This document shows, piece after piece, positions 41,560-50,460 of a stretch of 64,000 nt of DNA (positions are counted from its first letter, which is position 1; each line of letters begins with the position of its first letter). A program made the translations under genes and the position numbers. Source of the DNA: Amycolatopsis decaplanina DSM 44594 (GTDB lineage: Bacteria > Actinomycetota > Actinomycetes > Mycobacteriales > Pseudonocardiaceae). The notes under the pieces were generated by a model. It ran no database searches and had not been told where the DNA came from. It saw only the letters and a program-made list of their open reading frames with translations. Where the stretch lies: contig NZ_AOHO01000026.1 in NCBI RefSeq assembly GCF_000342005.1, positions 319,262 to 383,261 of the forward strand. Direction: 5' to 3'.

Positions 41560-42474
41560 GTGTCTGCAGGTGGCGGAACCAAGGCGATCATCGCCGCGCT
41601 CGTGGCGAACGCCGGAATCGCGGCCGCGAAATTCACCGGCTTCCTCATCACGGGGTCGTCCTCGATGCTGGCCGAGTCCGTGCACTCGCTCGCGGACACC
41701 TCGAATCAGGGTCTCCTGCTTCTCGGTCAGAAGACCTCGCAGCGCAAGGCGACCCGCACCCACCCGTTCGGCTTCGGGCGGGACCGGTACTTCTACTCGT
41801 TCATCGTCGCGCTGATGCTCTTCAGCCTCGGCTCGGTGTTCGCGCTGTACGAGGGCATCCACAAGATCAGCGAGCCGGAGGCGCTGACCTCGCCGCTGGT
41901 GGCCGTCGGCATCCTCGTCGTCGCGATCGGGCTGGAGTCCTACTCCTTCTACACGGCGATCCAGGAGTCGAAGAAGATCAAGGGCGACGCCGGCTGGTGG
42001 GCGTTCATCCGCCAGGCCAAGACCCCCGAACTGCCGGTGGTGCTGCTGGAGGACGCGGGCGCGCTGCTCGGCCTGGTGTTCGCGCTCGCGGGCGTCGGGC
42101 TCTCGGTCGTCACCGGCGACCCGGTGTGGGACGGCATCGGCACCGTCATGATCGGTGTGCTGCTCGGCATCATCGCGATCATCCTGATCATCGAGATGAA
42201 GAGCCTGCTGATCGGCGAGGGCGCCTCCGAGACCGACCTCGGCACGATCGTCGACGAACTCGCCGCGGGCAAGGTCGAGCGGGTCATCCACATCCGCACG
42301 CTGTACATCGGGCCGGACGAGATGCTGGTGGCCGCGAAGCTCGCGCTGGTGCCGGGGCTGGAGACCGCCGACATCGCGCAAGCCATCGACGACGCCGAAG
42401 CGCGTGTGCGGGCGAAGGTGCCGACGGCGAAGCTGATCTACCTGGAGCCGGACCTGGACCGCGCGCTGGCCTGA
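41560..42474 (+). CDS. Cation diffusion facilitator (zinc/iron efflux type)
   Basis: A 304-residue metal/proton antiporter with about six helices. Signature residues are in SGGGTKAIIAALVANAG, the metal-site helix GSSSMLAESVHSLADTSNQG (Glu/Ser/Asp ligands), HPFGFGRDRYFYSF and LEDAGALLGLVFALAG (second Asp pair). A cytoplasmic C-terminal domain ends IYLEPDL. GTG 41560 has GGGGAG 6 bases upstream and is preferred over TTG 41554. The metal is not known; zinc is most common. The gene stands alone, divergent from the SARP gene. Confidence 0.88.
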   Translation: MSAGGGTKAIIAALVANAGIAAAKFTGFLITGSSSMLAESVHSLADTSNQGLLLLGQKTSQRKATRTHPFGFGRDRYFYSFIVALMLFSLGSVFALYEGIHKISEPEALTSPLVAVGILVVAIGLESYSFYTAIQESKKIKGDAGWWAFIRQAKTPELPVVLLEDAGALLGLVFALAGVGLSVVTGDPVWDGIGTVMIGVLLGIIAIILIIEMKSLLIGEGASETDLGTIVDELAAGKVERVIHIRTLYIGPDEMLVAAKLALVPGLETADIAQAIDDAEARVRAKVPTAKLIYLEPDLDRALA

Positions 42475-42529
42475 GCCTCGCCCCCTGGGCGGCGCACCTG
42501 CCGCTGCGGCGCCGGCTTCCGCAGGTCAA

Positions 42530-42586
42530 AGTCCGTGAAGGCCTCCTTGAGGGACCCAGGGTCCCTCAAGGAGGCCTTCACGGACT
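42530..42586. repeat. Family A long palindrome, 28-bp perfect arms
   Basis: Perfect inverted repeat with a one-base loop (A), left arm from AGTCCGTGAAGGCCTCCTTG. The central 53 bases are identical to the copy at 13216-13268, 29 kb away. It lies 56 bases after the CDF gene, in a tandem (not convergent) gap, so termination is not its only possible role. Confidence 0.92.
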
Positions 42587-42744
42587 TCTCCGCGTCTTCC
42601 TTCAGTTCCTTCGCCGTGTGCGACTGTCCGTACTCCGCCGATCACCGCCGCGACCTCCGGGTACTTCGTTGCTCTCCCACCGCGCTGCCGTCACGGCCGA
42701 AGGATAGGGTCCCTTGAACCGCAGTGAGATGCAGGAGGTCAAGG

Positions 42745-44265
42745 GTGCCCGGAAACGGTCTGTGGCGTACGAAATCCATCGAGCAGTCCATCGCGGACAC
42801 CGACGAACCGGGGACCAGGCTCAGGCGGAACCTGAGCGCGTGGGACCTGACCGTCTTCGGCGTCGCCGTCGTCATCGGTGCCGGTATCTTCACCCTCACC
42901 GCGCGCACGGCCGGTGACTTCGCGGGGCCGTCGGTCTCGCTCGCGTTCGTGTTCGCGGCCATCGCCTGCGCGCTGGCCGCCCTCTGTTACGCGGAATTCG
43001 CGTCGACCGTCCCGGTGGCCGGGAGCGCGTACACGTTCTCCTACGCCACGTTCGGCGAGTTCATGGCGTGGATCATCGGCTGGGACCTCATCCTGGAACT
43101 CGCGGTCGGCGCGGCCGCGGTGTCGAAGGGCTGGTCCGCCTACCTCGAAACCGTGCTCTCCTACATCTTCGGCAAGGGCACGAAGACGACGTTCGAGATC
43201 GGCTCCGTCCCGGTCGACTGGGGCGCCTTGCTCGTGGTGCTGGTGCTGGCCACTCTGCTCGCCGTCGGCACGAAGCTGTCTTCGCGGTTCTCCATGGTGA
43301 TCACCGGGATCAAGGTCGCGGTGGTGCTGTTCGTGATCGTGCTCGGCATCTTCTACATCAAGGGGTCGAACTACACCCCGTTCATCCCGGACGCGCAGCC
43401 CGCCGGGGAGTCGGCGTCCACCGGCGTCGACCAGTCGCTGTTCTCGCTGATCGCCGGTGGCGGCAGCAGTTCGTTCGGGGTCTTCGGCCTGCTGGCCGCG
43501 GCGTCGCTGGTGTTCTTCGCGTTCATCGGGTTCGACATCGTCGCGACGACCGCCGAGGAGACCCGCAACCCGCAGAAGGCCGTGCCCCGCGGCATCTTCG
43601 GCTCGCTCGCCATCGTCACGGTGCTGTACGTCGCCGTGTCGCTCGTGGTCGTCGGCATGGTGAACTACAAGGACCTCGCCACTTCGGCGGGCGACGGCGG
43701 CAAGAAGACGCTCGCGTCCGCGTTCGCGGCCAACGGCGTCGACTGGGCGGCCAACATCATCTCCGTCGGCGCCCTCGCCGGTCTGACGACCGTCGTCATG
43801 GTGCTGATGCTCGGCCAGATCCGGATCATCTTCGCGATGTCGCGTGACGGCCTGATGCCGCGCGGCCTGGCGAAGACCGGGGAGCACGGCACGCCGAAGC
43901 GGGCGACCATCGTCGTCGGCGGGCTGGTCGCGGTCGCGGCGACGTTCTTCCCGGCGGACAAACTCGAGGAAATGGTCAACGTCGGGACGCTTTTCGCCTT
44001 CGTTCTGGTCTCGGCGGGTGTACTGGTGCTGCGCAAGACCCGGCCCGATCTGCCCCGCGCCTTCCGGGTGCCGTGGGTCCCGGTCATCCCGATCCTGGCG
44101 ATCATCGCCTGCCTCTGGCTGATGCTGAACCTGACCGTGCTCACGTGGCTGCGCTTCCTGGCGTGGATGGTGCTGGGCGTCGTCGTCTACTTCGCCTACA
44201 GCCGTCGCCGTTCGCTGCTCGGCCAACAGAACAAGGGCGAGGTGCCGGCGTCCGTTTCGGACTGA
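42745..44265 (+). CDS. APC-superfamily amino acid permease
   Basis: A 506-residue transporter with about 12-13 helices. GTG 42745 has GGAGG 6 bases upstream. The first helix VFGVAVVIGAGIFTLTARTAG contains the GIG-like substrate-binding break (GAGIF), and YAEFASTVPVAGSAYTFSY is the second signature of the cationic amino acid transporter subfamily (CAT/YcaM-like). The IGFDIVATTAEETRNPQKAVP loop is also typical. The mycobacterial Rv3253c, a predicted cationic amino acid transporter, sits in the same block. The substrate is inferred to be Arg/Lys or a related amine. Confidence 0.88.
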   Translation: MPGNGLWRTKSIEQSIADTDEPGTRLRRNLSAWDLTVFGVAVVIGAGIFTLTARTAGDFAGPSVSLAFVFAAIACALAALCYAEFASTVPVAGSAYTFSYATFGEFMAWIIGWDLILELAVGAAAVSKGWSAYLETVLSYIFGKGTKTTFEIGSVPVDWGALLVVLVLATLLAVGTKLSSRFSMVITGIKVAVVLFVIVLGIFYIKGSNYTPFIPDAQPAGESASTGVDQSLFSLIAGGGSSSFGVFGLLAAASLVFFAFIGFDIVATTAEETRNPQKAVPRGIFGSLAIVTVLYVAVSLVVVGMVNYKDLATSAGDGGKKTLASAFAANGVDWAANIISVGALAGLTTVVMVLMLGQIRIIFAMSRDGLMPRGLAKTGEHGTPKRATIVVGGLVAVAATFFPADKLEEMVNVGTLFAFVLVSAGVLVLRKTRPDLPRAFRVPWVPVIPILAIIACLWLMLNLTVLTWLRFLAWMVLGVVVYFAYSRRRSLLGQQNKGEVPASVSD

Positions 44266-44279
44266 TCATTCTCGTTTCG

Positions 44280-44316
44280 GCGGCCCACCATTCCTTTGTG
44301 GATGGTGGGCCGCTTT
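44280..44316 (+). terminator. Intrinsic terminator of the permease gene
   Basis: GCGGCCCACCAT, a 10-base loop, ATGGTGGGCCGC, then TTT: a perfect 12-base-pair stem 14 bases after the permease stop. Confidence 0.8.
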
Positions 44317-44490
44317 GTCGGGGGCCCCGGTTTCGGTGTGAAATCGGTGTGCGATAACGTCCGGGCTCTTGCCTCACCCCGACGGGTGAACGGGACTCGT
44401 GTAGAAGCACCGCGAGTTGACCTTCGTCCCTCAGAAGAGGCAACCACGCTTCGCTCGTTTGTCCCCCCGATCGGTACAGGAGAGCTCTGA

Positions 44491-45192
44491 ATGCAGATCC
44501 AGTCCAGACGGCGCGTTCGTTCCGCCGTCACCGTCGTCGCCCTCGCCACCGCCGCCCTGCTGGGCACGGCGGGCACCGCCCTGGCGACCCGCAGCGACGA
44601 CCGCGCGACCCAGGTCGTGGGCAGCAACGCCACCACCTGCGAGGGGGCCAAGCTGCCGGGCAAGGTCCTGCCCACTTCGGACCTGACCTTCACCGGTGGC
44701 ACGCAGGAGGACAAGTACCTCGACATCACCGCGGTCGCCAAGGGCGTCACCGTCACGGCGATCGTGGTCAAGGGTGGCCACGGCTACAACGTCTACGTGC
44801 CCGGGGAGAAGGGGCTGCCCGAGAACCCGCCGTGGACGCAGCTGCGCTCGCCGTTGAACAAGGGTGACCAGCAGGCGCAGATCAGCCACTGGTTCGTCTG
44901 CGGCGAGAAGAAGGCGCCGACGTCCGAGCCGACGAGGCCGCCCGAGCCGACGAAGACCACCACGGCCAAGCCGTCGACTTCGGCTCCGGCCACCTCGAAG
45001 CCGTCGGAGTCCTCCGAGACCCCGACCAGCACCACCGCCCCGGCCCCCGCGGTCGGCGGTAACGGCGGCAACGGCGGCGGCCTCGCGAACACCGGTTTCG
45101 ACAACGCCTGGCTGCTGTGGGCCGGTGGCCTGCTGGTGCTGGCCGGTGCCGGCGTCCTGGTCCTGCTGCGCCTGCGTCGCAAGGCCGGCTGA
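44491..45192 (+). CDS. Cell-wall surface protein with LAxTG sorting signal
   Basis: A 233-residue exported protein. The signal peptide (MQIQSRRRVRSAVTVVALAT, cleavage after ALA near residue 33) is followed by a small folded domain (about 40-145) with two Cys that could form a disulphide. A Pro/Ser/Thr-rich spacer of about 50 residues and a Gly-rich stretch follow. The C-terminus is LANTGF, a hydrophobic helix and RLRRKAG, a sorting signal of the LAxTG type used by class E sortases of high-GC actinobacteria. It should be covalently attached to peptidoglycan. The function of the exposed domain is unknown. Confidence 0.85.
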   Translation: MQIQSRRRVRSAVTVVALATAALLGTAGTALATRSDDRATQVVGSNATTCEGAKLPGKVLPTSDLTFTGGTQEDKYLDITAVAKGVTVTAIVVKGGHGYNVYVPGEKGLPENPPWTQLRSPLNKGDQQAQISHWFVCGEKKAPTSEPTRPPEPTKTTTAKPSTSAPATSKPSESSETPTSTTAPAPAVGGNGGNGGGLANTGFDNAWLLWAGGLLVLAGAGVLVLLRLRRKAG

Positions 45193-45205
45193 AGCTAGTT
45201 GACGC

Positions 45206-45240
45206 CTGAAGGCCCTCTTCCTCGTGAAGGGGGCCTTCAG
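45206..45240. repeat. Family A-like short palindrome
   Basis: CTGAAGGCCCTCTTC, loop CTCGT, GAAGGGGGCCTTCAG: 15-base arms with one mismatch (a U-G pair in RNA). It lies between convergent genes and overlaps the stop of the minus-strand gene by 4 bases. It carries the GAAGGCC core of family A. Confidence 0.75.
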
Positions 45241-47537
45241 CGCATTTGCGGGAAGTCCCCGAACAGTGATCCCTGCTCGCCCCAAGGGTTCGCCGGGCGA
45301 GGGCGGCCGAGGCCGGCGGCCATCGCGACGGCGTTGTCCCATTCGGCATCGACGACGTAGTCCGTGTGCTTGAGGACGCCGGGTGCCCAGCGGTGCCGTC
45401 CGGTCGGCCCGCGCATCGGGTCGGGCAGCCAGTGGTCCCCGCCGAGCACCAGGACACCCTGATCGTCGGCCTCGGCGGCCAGCGGCCCGGTCCCGCCGCC
45501 GGGCAGATAGCCGTCGCCGAGGAGTTTCCCGGCCACCACGCGATGCCGCCACGTCGTGACACCGCCGCCGAAGATGTCCGTGCCGCGGCACAGCGCCCGC
45601 CAGCGGCCGTCGAGATCTTCGTACAGTCCGGCCAGCTGCGCCTGCGGCAACATCGCGGGGAAGGCGCGCTGGTAACCCCACTGCAGTGGTGAGCCCGCGG
45701 TCAGCAGCCCGACGCGCTCGCGGTCCTCCGGCGGGAGATCGGCGATCACGCGCGCCGCGGCGAGCACGGTCAGCAGGCTGCCGAGGTTGTATCCGGACAG
45801 CACGACCCGCGTGCCCGGATCGGCCAGATGTTCCTTGACCCGGTCCGCGAGTTCCGGGACGACCTTGAGCGCGTAACTCGGCGGAACGGTCGGATGGGCG
45901 GCGCGCGGCCAGAAGCACACGAGATCCGCCAGCGCGCCGAGGTGACGGCTGCGTTTGGGGGTCGTCGCGGCGGCGAACACGACGCGCAGCAGTCCCGCCG
46001 CCATCGCGCCCAGCGCGAACACGCCGATCGCGGAGATCGGCTTGAACCAGGCCGGCAGCGGGCCGAAACCGAAGCGCAGCACCAGGAGAGCACCGCCGCC
46101 CGCCGCCATCGCCAGCGCCACCGTGAGCGCCAGATGGTGCAGATGCTTGCGTTCCCACGAAGCGCGTGCCCAGGCGCTCGCGGCTTCCTCTTCCTGCGCC
46201 TTGTCGATCTCCATCAGCGCGACGATCTCCGGGACGCCGCGGCGCAGCCGGCGCAGCGGGACGGCGACCGCGAAGCCCAGCACGCCGAGCACGACGGCGA
46301 GCGCGAGACCGGCGCCCCACAGCACGGTCACCAGGGAGTAGGTGTCGGGCAGCCGGAGGTCGGTCGCGCCGACCAGCTGCCGCAGCGCGACCGCGAGTCC
46401 CGCGCCGAAACCGCCACCGAGCAGCCCGGCCAGCGCGACGACCGGCGCCGCGGCCCAGCCGCCGAGCCAGGGCCGCAGCCGGTGCGGCAGGTGTTTCCAG
46501 GTCGATCGCCCGAGCAAGGCCGCCGGGACGAGCATCAGCGCGAACAGCACGGTCACCGCGACCATCGCCGCCCCCAGCGCCTCTACCGTCCCGTCCGCTC
46601 CGCCGAGTCCGCCGCCCGACAGCCCCGCGGGCAGCGGGGTCCGGCGCACGACGGCGATCCCGACCAGTGCGACGGCGACCGCGATCAGCCCGCCCCGGAT
46701 CACCGGTCCGGCCGAGAAGCCGACCGTCGAGGCCACCAGCGTTGCGAGGACGAGCGCCAGCGCGCAGATCCAGACGACCAGATCGAACTTCGCGGACGGC
46801 AGCCGGAACGGCCCGCCCAGCAACGGAAGCGCGACACAGGTCAAGGCCGCGACGGTGTGCAGCGTGCGCAGACCAGGCGTGCGCGGCAGGTCCTGCGGTT
46901 GCAGCGGGCTCGAACTGCGGGCTCGGTGCAGCCTGTTCCGGGATCGCCAGTCCGACGACGGGATCCGGTCGAGCACGAAGATCAGCACCAGCAGCGGCAG
47001 GACACCGATCACCGTCCGCAAGGGCGCGAAGTCCCGCAGGAACGAGGGCGCGCCTTCGAGACAGGTCGAACCGGGTGCGAGGCACTGTGCGGCGAAAAGG
47101 TCGAGCGAGACCACGGCGAGCTGGCTGATCATCAACATCGTCAGCAGCAGCGAGGCCACCCGCAGCAGTCCTCGGCAAACCCCGCCGAGCAGTGCCGCGA
47201 ACCGCCTGCCCTCCGGGACCGGCGGCAGCATCCAGTGCGCGACGTTCGCCAGTGAGAACGGGAACAGCAGCGCCCAGGTCGCCTTCGCCGCGCCCCCGGA
47301 GGTCATCCCGCTCCACAGGTAGCCTTCGAGGATGCGCGGGATCGAACGGCCGAGCGCGGGCAGCACCGGACCGGGAGCGGGACGGCGCAGCCGGTCCGAC
47401 GGCCGGATCAGCCTGCCGACCCCGTCGCCCGCGACGTCGACCACCGACGTCGAGTCCAGCAGGCTCTCACCGCTCGTGCCCACCAGCCCGGGTACGCGAA
47501 TTTCGACGACGCGGGTATCGGGACCAGGCATGACCAC
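45237..47537 (-). CDS. Large membrane protein with alpha/beta-hydrolase-like C-terminal domain
   Basis: A 766-residue protein. GTG 47535-47537 has GGAGG 8 bases upstream; ATG 47529-47531 and TTG 47550-47552 are alternatives. About ten to twelve helices lie between residues 65 and 530. The C-terminal 230 residues look like an alpha/beta hydrolase: the nucleophile elbow reads VVLSGYNLGSLLTV, where the expected Ser of G-x-S-x-G is Asn, and a later GDHWLPDP could hold the Asp or His. If the elbow assignment is right the enzyme is inactive and may bind rather than hydrolyse a substrate. No family name is certain. It is divergent from ahcY. Confidence 0.65.
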   Translation of the reverse strand: MVMPGPDTRVVEIRVPGLVGTSGESLLDSTSVVDVAGDGVGRLIRPSDRLRRPAPGPVLPALGRSIPRILEGYLWSGMTSGGAAKATWALLFPFSLANVAHWMLPPVPEGRRFAALLGGVCRGLLRVASLLLTMLMISQLAVVSLDLFAAQCLAPGSTCLEGAPSFLRDFAPLRTVIGVLPLLVLIFVLDRIPSSDWRSRNRLHRARSSSPLQPQDLPRTPGLRTLHTVAALTCVALPLLGGPFRLPSAKFDLVVWICALALVLATLVASTVGFSAGPVIRGGLIAVAVALVGIAVVRRTPLPAGLSGGGLGGADGTVEALGAAMVAVTVLFALMLVPAALLGRSTWKHLPHRLRPWLGGWAAAPVVALAGLLGGGFGAGLAVALRQLVGATDLRLPDTYSLVTVLWGAGLALAVVLGVLGFAVAVPLRRLRRGVPEIVALMEIDKAQEEEAASAWARASWERKHLHHLALTVALAMAAGGGALLVLRFGFGPLPAWFKPISAIGVFALGAMAAGLLRVVFAAATTPKRSRHLGALADLVCFWPRAAHPTVPPSYALKVVPELADRVKEHLADPGTRVVLSGYNLGSLLTVLAAARVIADLPPEDRERVGLLTAGSPLQWGYQRAFPAMLPQAQLAGLYEDLDGRWRALCRGTDIFGGGVTTWRHRVVAGKLLGDGYLPGGGTGPLAAEADDQGVLVLGGDHWLPDPMRGPTGRHRWAPGVLKHTDYVVDAEWDNAVAMAAGLGRPRPANPWGEQGSLFGDFPQMR

Positions 47538-47575
47538 GGTGAAGGCCTCCAAACCGTTTCAGTGGGGACTGAACC

Positions 47576-47598
47576 GACAACGGTACTGTTCCGTTGTC
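47576..47598. promoter_or_regulatory. Palindromic operator-like site before ahcY
   Basis: GACAACGG-TACTGTT-CCGTTGTC, perfect 8-base arms with a 7-base centre that is itself partly symmetric (AC-T-GT). The site is in the 86-base gap between the divergent membrane protein and ahcY, 25 bases before the ahcY start. Size and symmetry resemble TetR-family operators. It could equally be read as an RNA hairpin in the ahcY leader. Confidence 0.5.
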
Positions 47599-47623
47599 AT
47601 CCAACCTTGGAGGAAGCGCGCAC

Positions 47624-49096
47624 ATGACCCCCGAAAGCGTTGTCAAGCGGCACGACACCCGCAACGGCATCGAGTTCGCCGTCGCCGATCTCGAGGCCGC
47701 CGAGTTCGGCCGCAAGGAGATCCGCCTCGCCGAGCACGAGATGCCGGGCCTGATGGCGCTTCGCCGCGAGTACGCCGAGGTGTATCCGTTGCGGGGAGCC
47801 CGGGTTTCGGGCTCGCTGCACATGACGGTACAGACCGCGGTCCTGATCGAAACCCTCGTCGCCCTGGGTGCCGAGGTGCGCTGGGCCTCCTGCAACATCT
47901 TCTCCACCCAGGACCACGCCGCCGCGGCGGTCGTCGTCGGCCCGCACGGCACCCCCGAGGAGCCCAAGGGTGTTCCGGTGTTCGCCTGGAAGGGCGAGTC
48001 GCTGGAGGAGTACTGGTGGTGCACCGAGCGGATGCTGACCTGGGACGGCGAGGGTCCCAACATGATCCTCGACGACGGTGGCGACGCCACCATGCTGGTG
48101 CACAAGGGAACCGAGTTCGAGAAGGCCGGTGTCGTCCCTTCCCCGGACGAGGACACTTCGGACGAATTCCGCGTATTCCTGCAGCTGCTGAGCGCCTCGG
48201 TCGCGGCCGACACCGGCAAATGGACCAAGATCGGCGAAGGCGTCCGCGGGGTCACCGAGGAGACCACGACCGGCGTGTTGCGGCTCTACCAGCTCGCCGC
48301 CGCCGGTGAGCTGCTGTTCCCGGCGATCAACGTGAACGACGCGGTGACCAAGTCGAAGTTCGACAACCGCTACGGCATCCGGCATTCGCTGATCGACGGC
48401 ATCAACCGCGGCACCGACGTCCTCATCGGCGGCAAGGTCGCGGTCGTCTGCGGCTACGGCGACGTCGGCAAGGGCGCCGCGGAATCGCTGCGCGGCCAGG
48501 GCGCGCGGGTGATCGTCACCGAGATCGACCCGATCTGCGCGCTGCAGGCGGCGATGGACGGCTACCAGGTCAAGCGGCTGGAGAACGTCCTCGCCGAGGC
48601 CGACATCATCATCACGACCACCGGGAACAAGGACGTCGTGCTCGTCGAGCACATGGCACGGATGAAGCACCAGGCGATCCTCGGCAACATCGGCCACTTC
48701 GACAACGAACTCGACATGGCCGGTCTCCAGCGCTACCCGGGCATCCGGCGCATCACCATCAAGCCGCAGGTCGACGAGTGGGTATTCCCGGACGGCAAGA
48801 GCATCATCGTGCTGTCCGAGGGCCGCCTGCTGAACCTGGGCAACGCGACCGGGCACCCGTCGTTCGTGATGTCGAACAGCTTCTCCAACCAGGTGATCGC
48901 GCAGATCGAGCTGTTCACCAAGCACGAGGAGTACGACAAGGAGGTCTTCCGCCTCCCGAAGAAGCTCGACGAGAAGGTCGCGAAGATCCACCTCGACGCG
49001 CTCGGCGGCGAGCTCACGAAGCTGACCAAGGAGCAGGCCGAGTACATCGACGTGGACGTCGAAGGTCCTTTCAAGACTGATCATTACCGGTACTGA
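47624..49096 (+). CDS. ahcY: S-adenosyl-L-homocysteine hydrolase
   Basis: A 490-residue NAD-dependent enzyme that splits SAH into homocysteine and adenosine, relieving inhibition of methyltransferases. ATG 47624 has GGAGGA 8 bases upstream. SAH-binding residues are in [15 protein letters not shown] and [13 protein letters not shown]; the NAD loop is GYGDVGKG (about 280-287); the C-terminus is the conserved KTDHYRY that completes the neighbour's cofactor site in the tetramer. The extra segment near residues 185-220 is the insertion found in actinobacterial enzymes. In mycobacteria sahH lies next to tmk and mtrA; here two small gene groups intervene. Confidence 0.95.
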   Translation: MTPESVVKRHDTRNGIEFAVADLEAAEFGRKEIRLAEHEMPGLMALRREYAEVYPLRGARVSGSLHMTVQTAVLIETLVALGAEVRWASCNIFSTQDHAAAAVVVGPHGTPEEPKGVPVFAWKGESLEEYWWCTERMLTWDGEGPNMILDDGGDATMLVHKGTEFEKAGVVPSPDEDTSDEFRVFLQLLSASVAADTGKWTKIGEGVRGVTEETTTGVLRLYQLAAAGELLFPAINVNDAVTKSKFDNRYGIRHSLIDGINRGTDVLIGGKVAVVCGYGDVGKGAAESLRGQGARVIVTEIDPICALQAAMDGYQVKRLENVLAEADIIITTTGNKDVVLVEHMARMKHQAILGNIGHFDNELDMAGLQRYPGIRRITIKPQVDEWVFPDGKSIIVLSEGRLLNLGNATGHPSFVMSNSFSNQVIAQIELFTKHEEYDKEVFRLPKKLDEKVAKIHLDALGGELTKLTKEQAEYIDVDVEGPFKTDHYRY

Positions 49097-49100
49097 TCAA

Positions 49101-49150
49101 GGCTCGTGAGTGGTAAGGACGGTTAGAACCGTCCTTGCCACTCACGAGCC
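49101..49150. repeat. Family C palindrome, 24-bp arms
   Basis: GGCTCGTGAGTGG-T-AAGGACGGTT with its complement around AG; one mismatch in 24. It starts 4 bases after the ahcY stop. The right-arm 20 bases (CCGTCCTTGCCACTCACGAG) recur as a solo half-copy at 49317-49336. Confidence 0.85.
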
Positions 49151-49188
49151 CCGCACCACGGTCCGCCGCTCAGGTCGGCCATGCGCCC

Positions 49189-49212
49189 CGTCACCGTCAC
49201 CGTCACCGTCAC
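49189..49212. repeat. Tandem hexamer (CGTCAC)4
   Basis: Four exact copies of CGTCAC in the ahcY-HTH gap, followed by degenerate copies. It lies between two palindromes and has no coding potential that I can support. Confidence 0.75.
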
Positions 49213-49225
49213 CGCCAACGTCAAC

Positions 49226-49275
49226 GTCGCGAAAGCCACTTTCGGGACATCCCACGTCACTGTGGCTTTCGCGAC
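49226..49275. repeat. Palindrome with 14-bp perfect arms
   Basis: GTCGCGAAAGCCAC and GTGGCTTTCGCGAC separated by 22 bases that include a small GGGAcaTCCC symmetry. Together with the family C element it fills the 250-base gap between ahcY and the convergent HTH gene, where no gene is visible. Confidence 0.8.
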
Positions 49276-49346
49276 ACGCCCCGACACCACGCCACGTTTG
49301 CCGGACCCCTCGATAGCCGTCCTTGCCACTCACGAGGCCGTACGCG

Positions 49347-50381
49347 TTACTGCCACTCGACCTCGATGCCGGCCAGCCCCGGCCCGGCGTCGCTGAAGAA
49401 ACCGCTGGTCACCCCGCCCATGTCGAGCGGCAGCTCCTCGGACTCGACGGGCACGGCGTCGTCGCGCGTCCGGAATTGCCGGGTGCAGCGGGCCGGCAGC
49501 GCGCCGAGGGCGAACTTCAGCTGCACCAGATAGCTCGAGCACTGGTCCCGCAGCATCCGGAAGTACCCGGGCGACGCGGTGCCGGAGTCGTCGCGGACCT
49601 CGAAGCAGAACACATGGATTTCGCCCTCGGCGAGCTTCCGGTCGAAGAGCAGTTCGGTGGCCATGGTCTCGGCCTCGGCGTTGCGCCGGATCCGGCCGAC
49701 CCGGCAGCCCTCGGAGGTGCTCAGCTCGACGTCGCCGATGTTGCAGCCGGGGTCGCCGTTGTAGACGGTGACGTACCGGTCCGGGCCGTGGCGCCGCGCC
49801 CGGCACACCAGCCGGGTGTGCAGGGCGACCTGCCGGTGCGCGGCGTCGAAGGTGATCGTGTCGTGCACCGCGAGCATCTCGAGGTCGGCGTTGTAGCGGT
49901 TGGACGACGGGTACGCGCCCAGTTCGGCCAGCAGCTGGTCGACGATCGAGCCCATGTCGCCGGATCGGATGTCGTGGAACGACGCGGCCATCTGATGTCC
50001 GCGCGCCCGCGCCGTCCGCGGTCCGATCAGCACGACGAGCGCGTCCGCGGGCAGTTGCAGCACCGATTCCAGCGCCCGCACCGCCGGGAGCGCCTTGGGT
50101 ACCTCCGGCTGGCGCAAGCCACGCTGCCAGTAGCTCAACGTCGACTGTCCGATTTGGACGCCGCGGAGCCCGAGGTGGGCCCGAAGCCGGGCGAGGGAAA
50201 GGCCCCGATAGGCGATCGCCTGGCGGAGCGCGTGGTGGAATTCGCCACTGCGGAGGGCCTCGACGAGTTCCTTGGGCAAGGCTTCGAGCGGTTGACGACG
50301 TGTGCCGTCGATGATCGTCGGGGTGTCCCCGTTCGAGGCATGCTCTCCCGCCGAGAACGCATCGACACCGTCTCGTGTCAC
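49347..50381 (-). CDS. HTH (XRE-like) regulator with large C-terminal domain
   Basis: A 344-residue protein. GTG 50379-50381 has AGGGA 6-7 bases upstream; a longer frame to 50426 would cover the repeated GTGAAC sites. After about 30 residues comes a helix-turn-helix region: EFHHALRQAIAYRGLSLARL, then GQSTLSYWQRGLRQPEVPKA, similar to XRE proteins. The C-terminal 230 residues form a beta-rich unknown domain with scattered Cys (GCNIGDVEL, FCFEVRD, CSSYLVQL). The design suggests a regulator that senses a ligand. It is divergent from the C70-like protease gene and may control it. Confidence 0.72.
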   Translation of the reverse strand: MTRDGVDAFSAGEHASNGDTPTIIDGTRRQPLEALPKELVEALRSGEFHHALRQAIAYRGLSLARLRAHLGLRGVQIGQSTLSYWQRGLRQPEVPKALPAVRALESVLQLPADALVVLIGPRTARARGHQMAASFHDIRSGDMGSIVDQLLAELGAYPSSNRYNADLEMLAVHDTITFDAAHRQVALHTRLVCRARRHGPDRYVTVYNGDPGCNIGDVELSTSEGCRVGRIRRNAEAETMATELLFDRKLAEGEIHVFCFEVRDDSGTASPGYFRMLRDQCSSYLVQLKFALGALPARCTRQFRTRDDAVPVESEELPLDMGGVTSGFFSDAGPGLAGIEVEWQ

Positions 50382-50418
50382 CGCTCGTCCCTTCACCAGA
50401 CCAGTGTGTGCGCTGAGC

Positions 50419-50460
50419 GTGAACACCGCGGAACGTTCACGTTAGCAGCGCACTGTGAAC
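50419..50460. promoter_or_regulatory. GTGAAC inverted repeats in divergent promoter region
   Basis: GTGAAC (50419) and GTTCAC (50435) form an inverted repeat 10 bases apart, and a third GTGAAC is at 50455. A further stem GTTCCGGGG...CCCCGGAAC lies at 50504-50531. The boxes are immediately upstream of the HTH gene and 165-205 bases before the protease gene, so the HTH protein may bind them. Confidence 0.5.

Noticed and set aside
47553..47623. SAM or SAH riboswitch before ahcY
   Set aside because: Only short hairpins are present; none of the conserved core elements can be recognised and the leader is too short.
49142..49333. Small ORF across the CGTCAC repeats
   Set aside because: Its sequence is driven by the hexamer repeat and palindromes, with no conserved motif.
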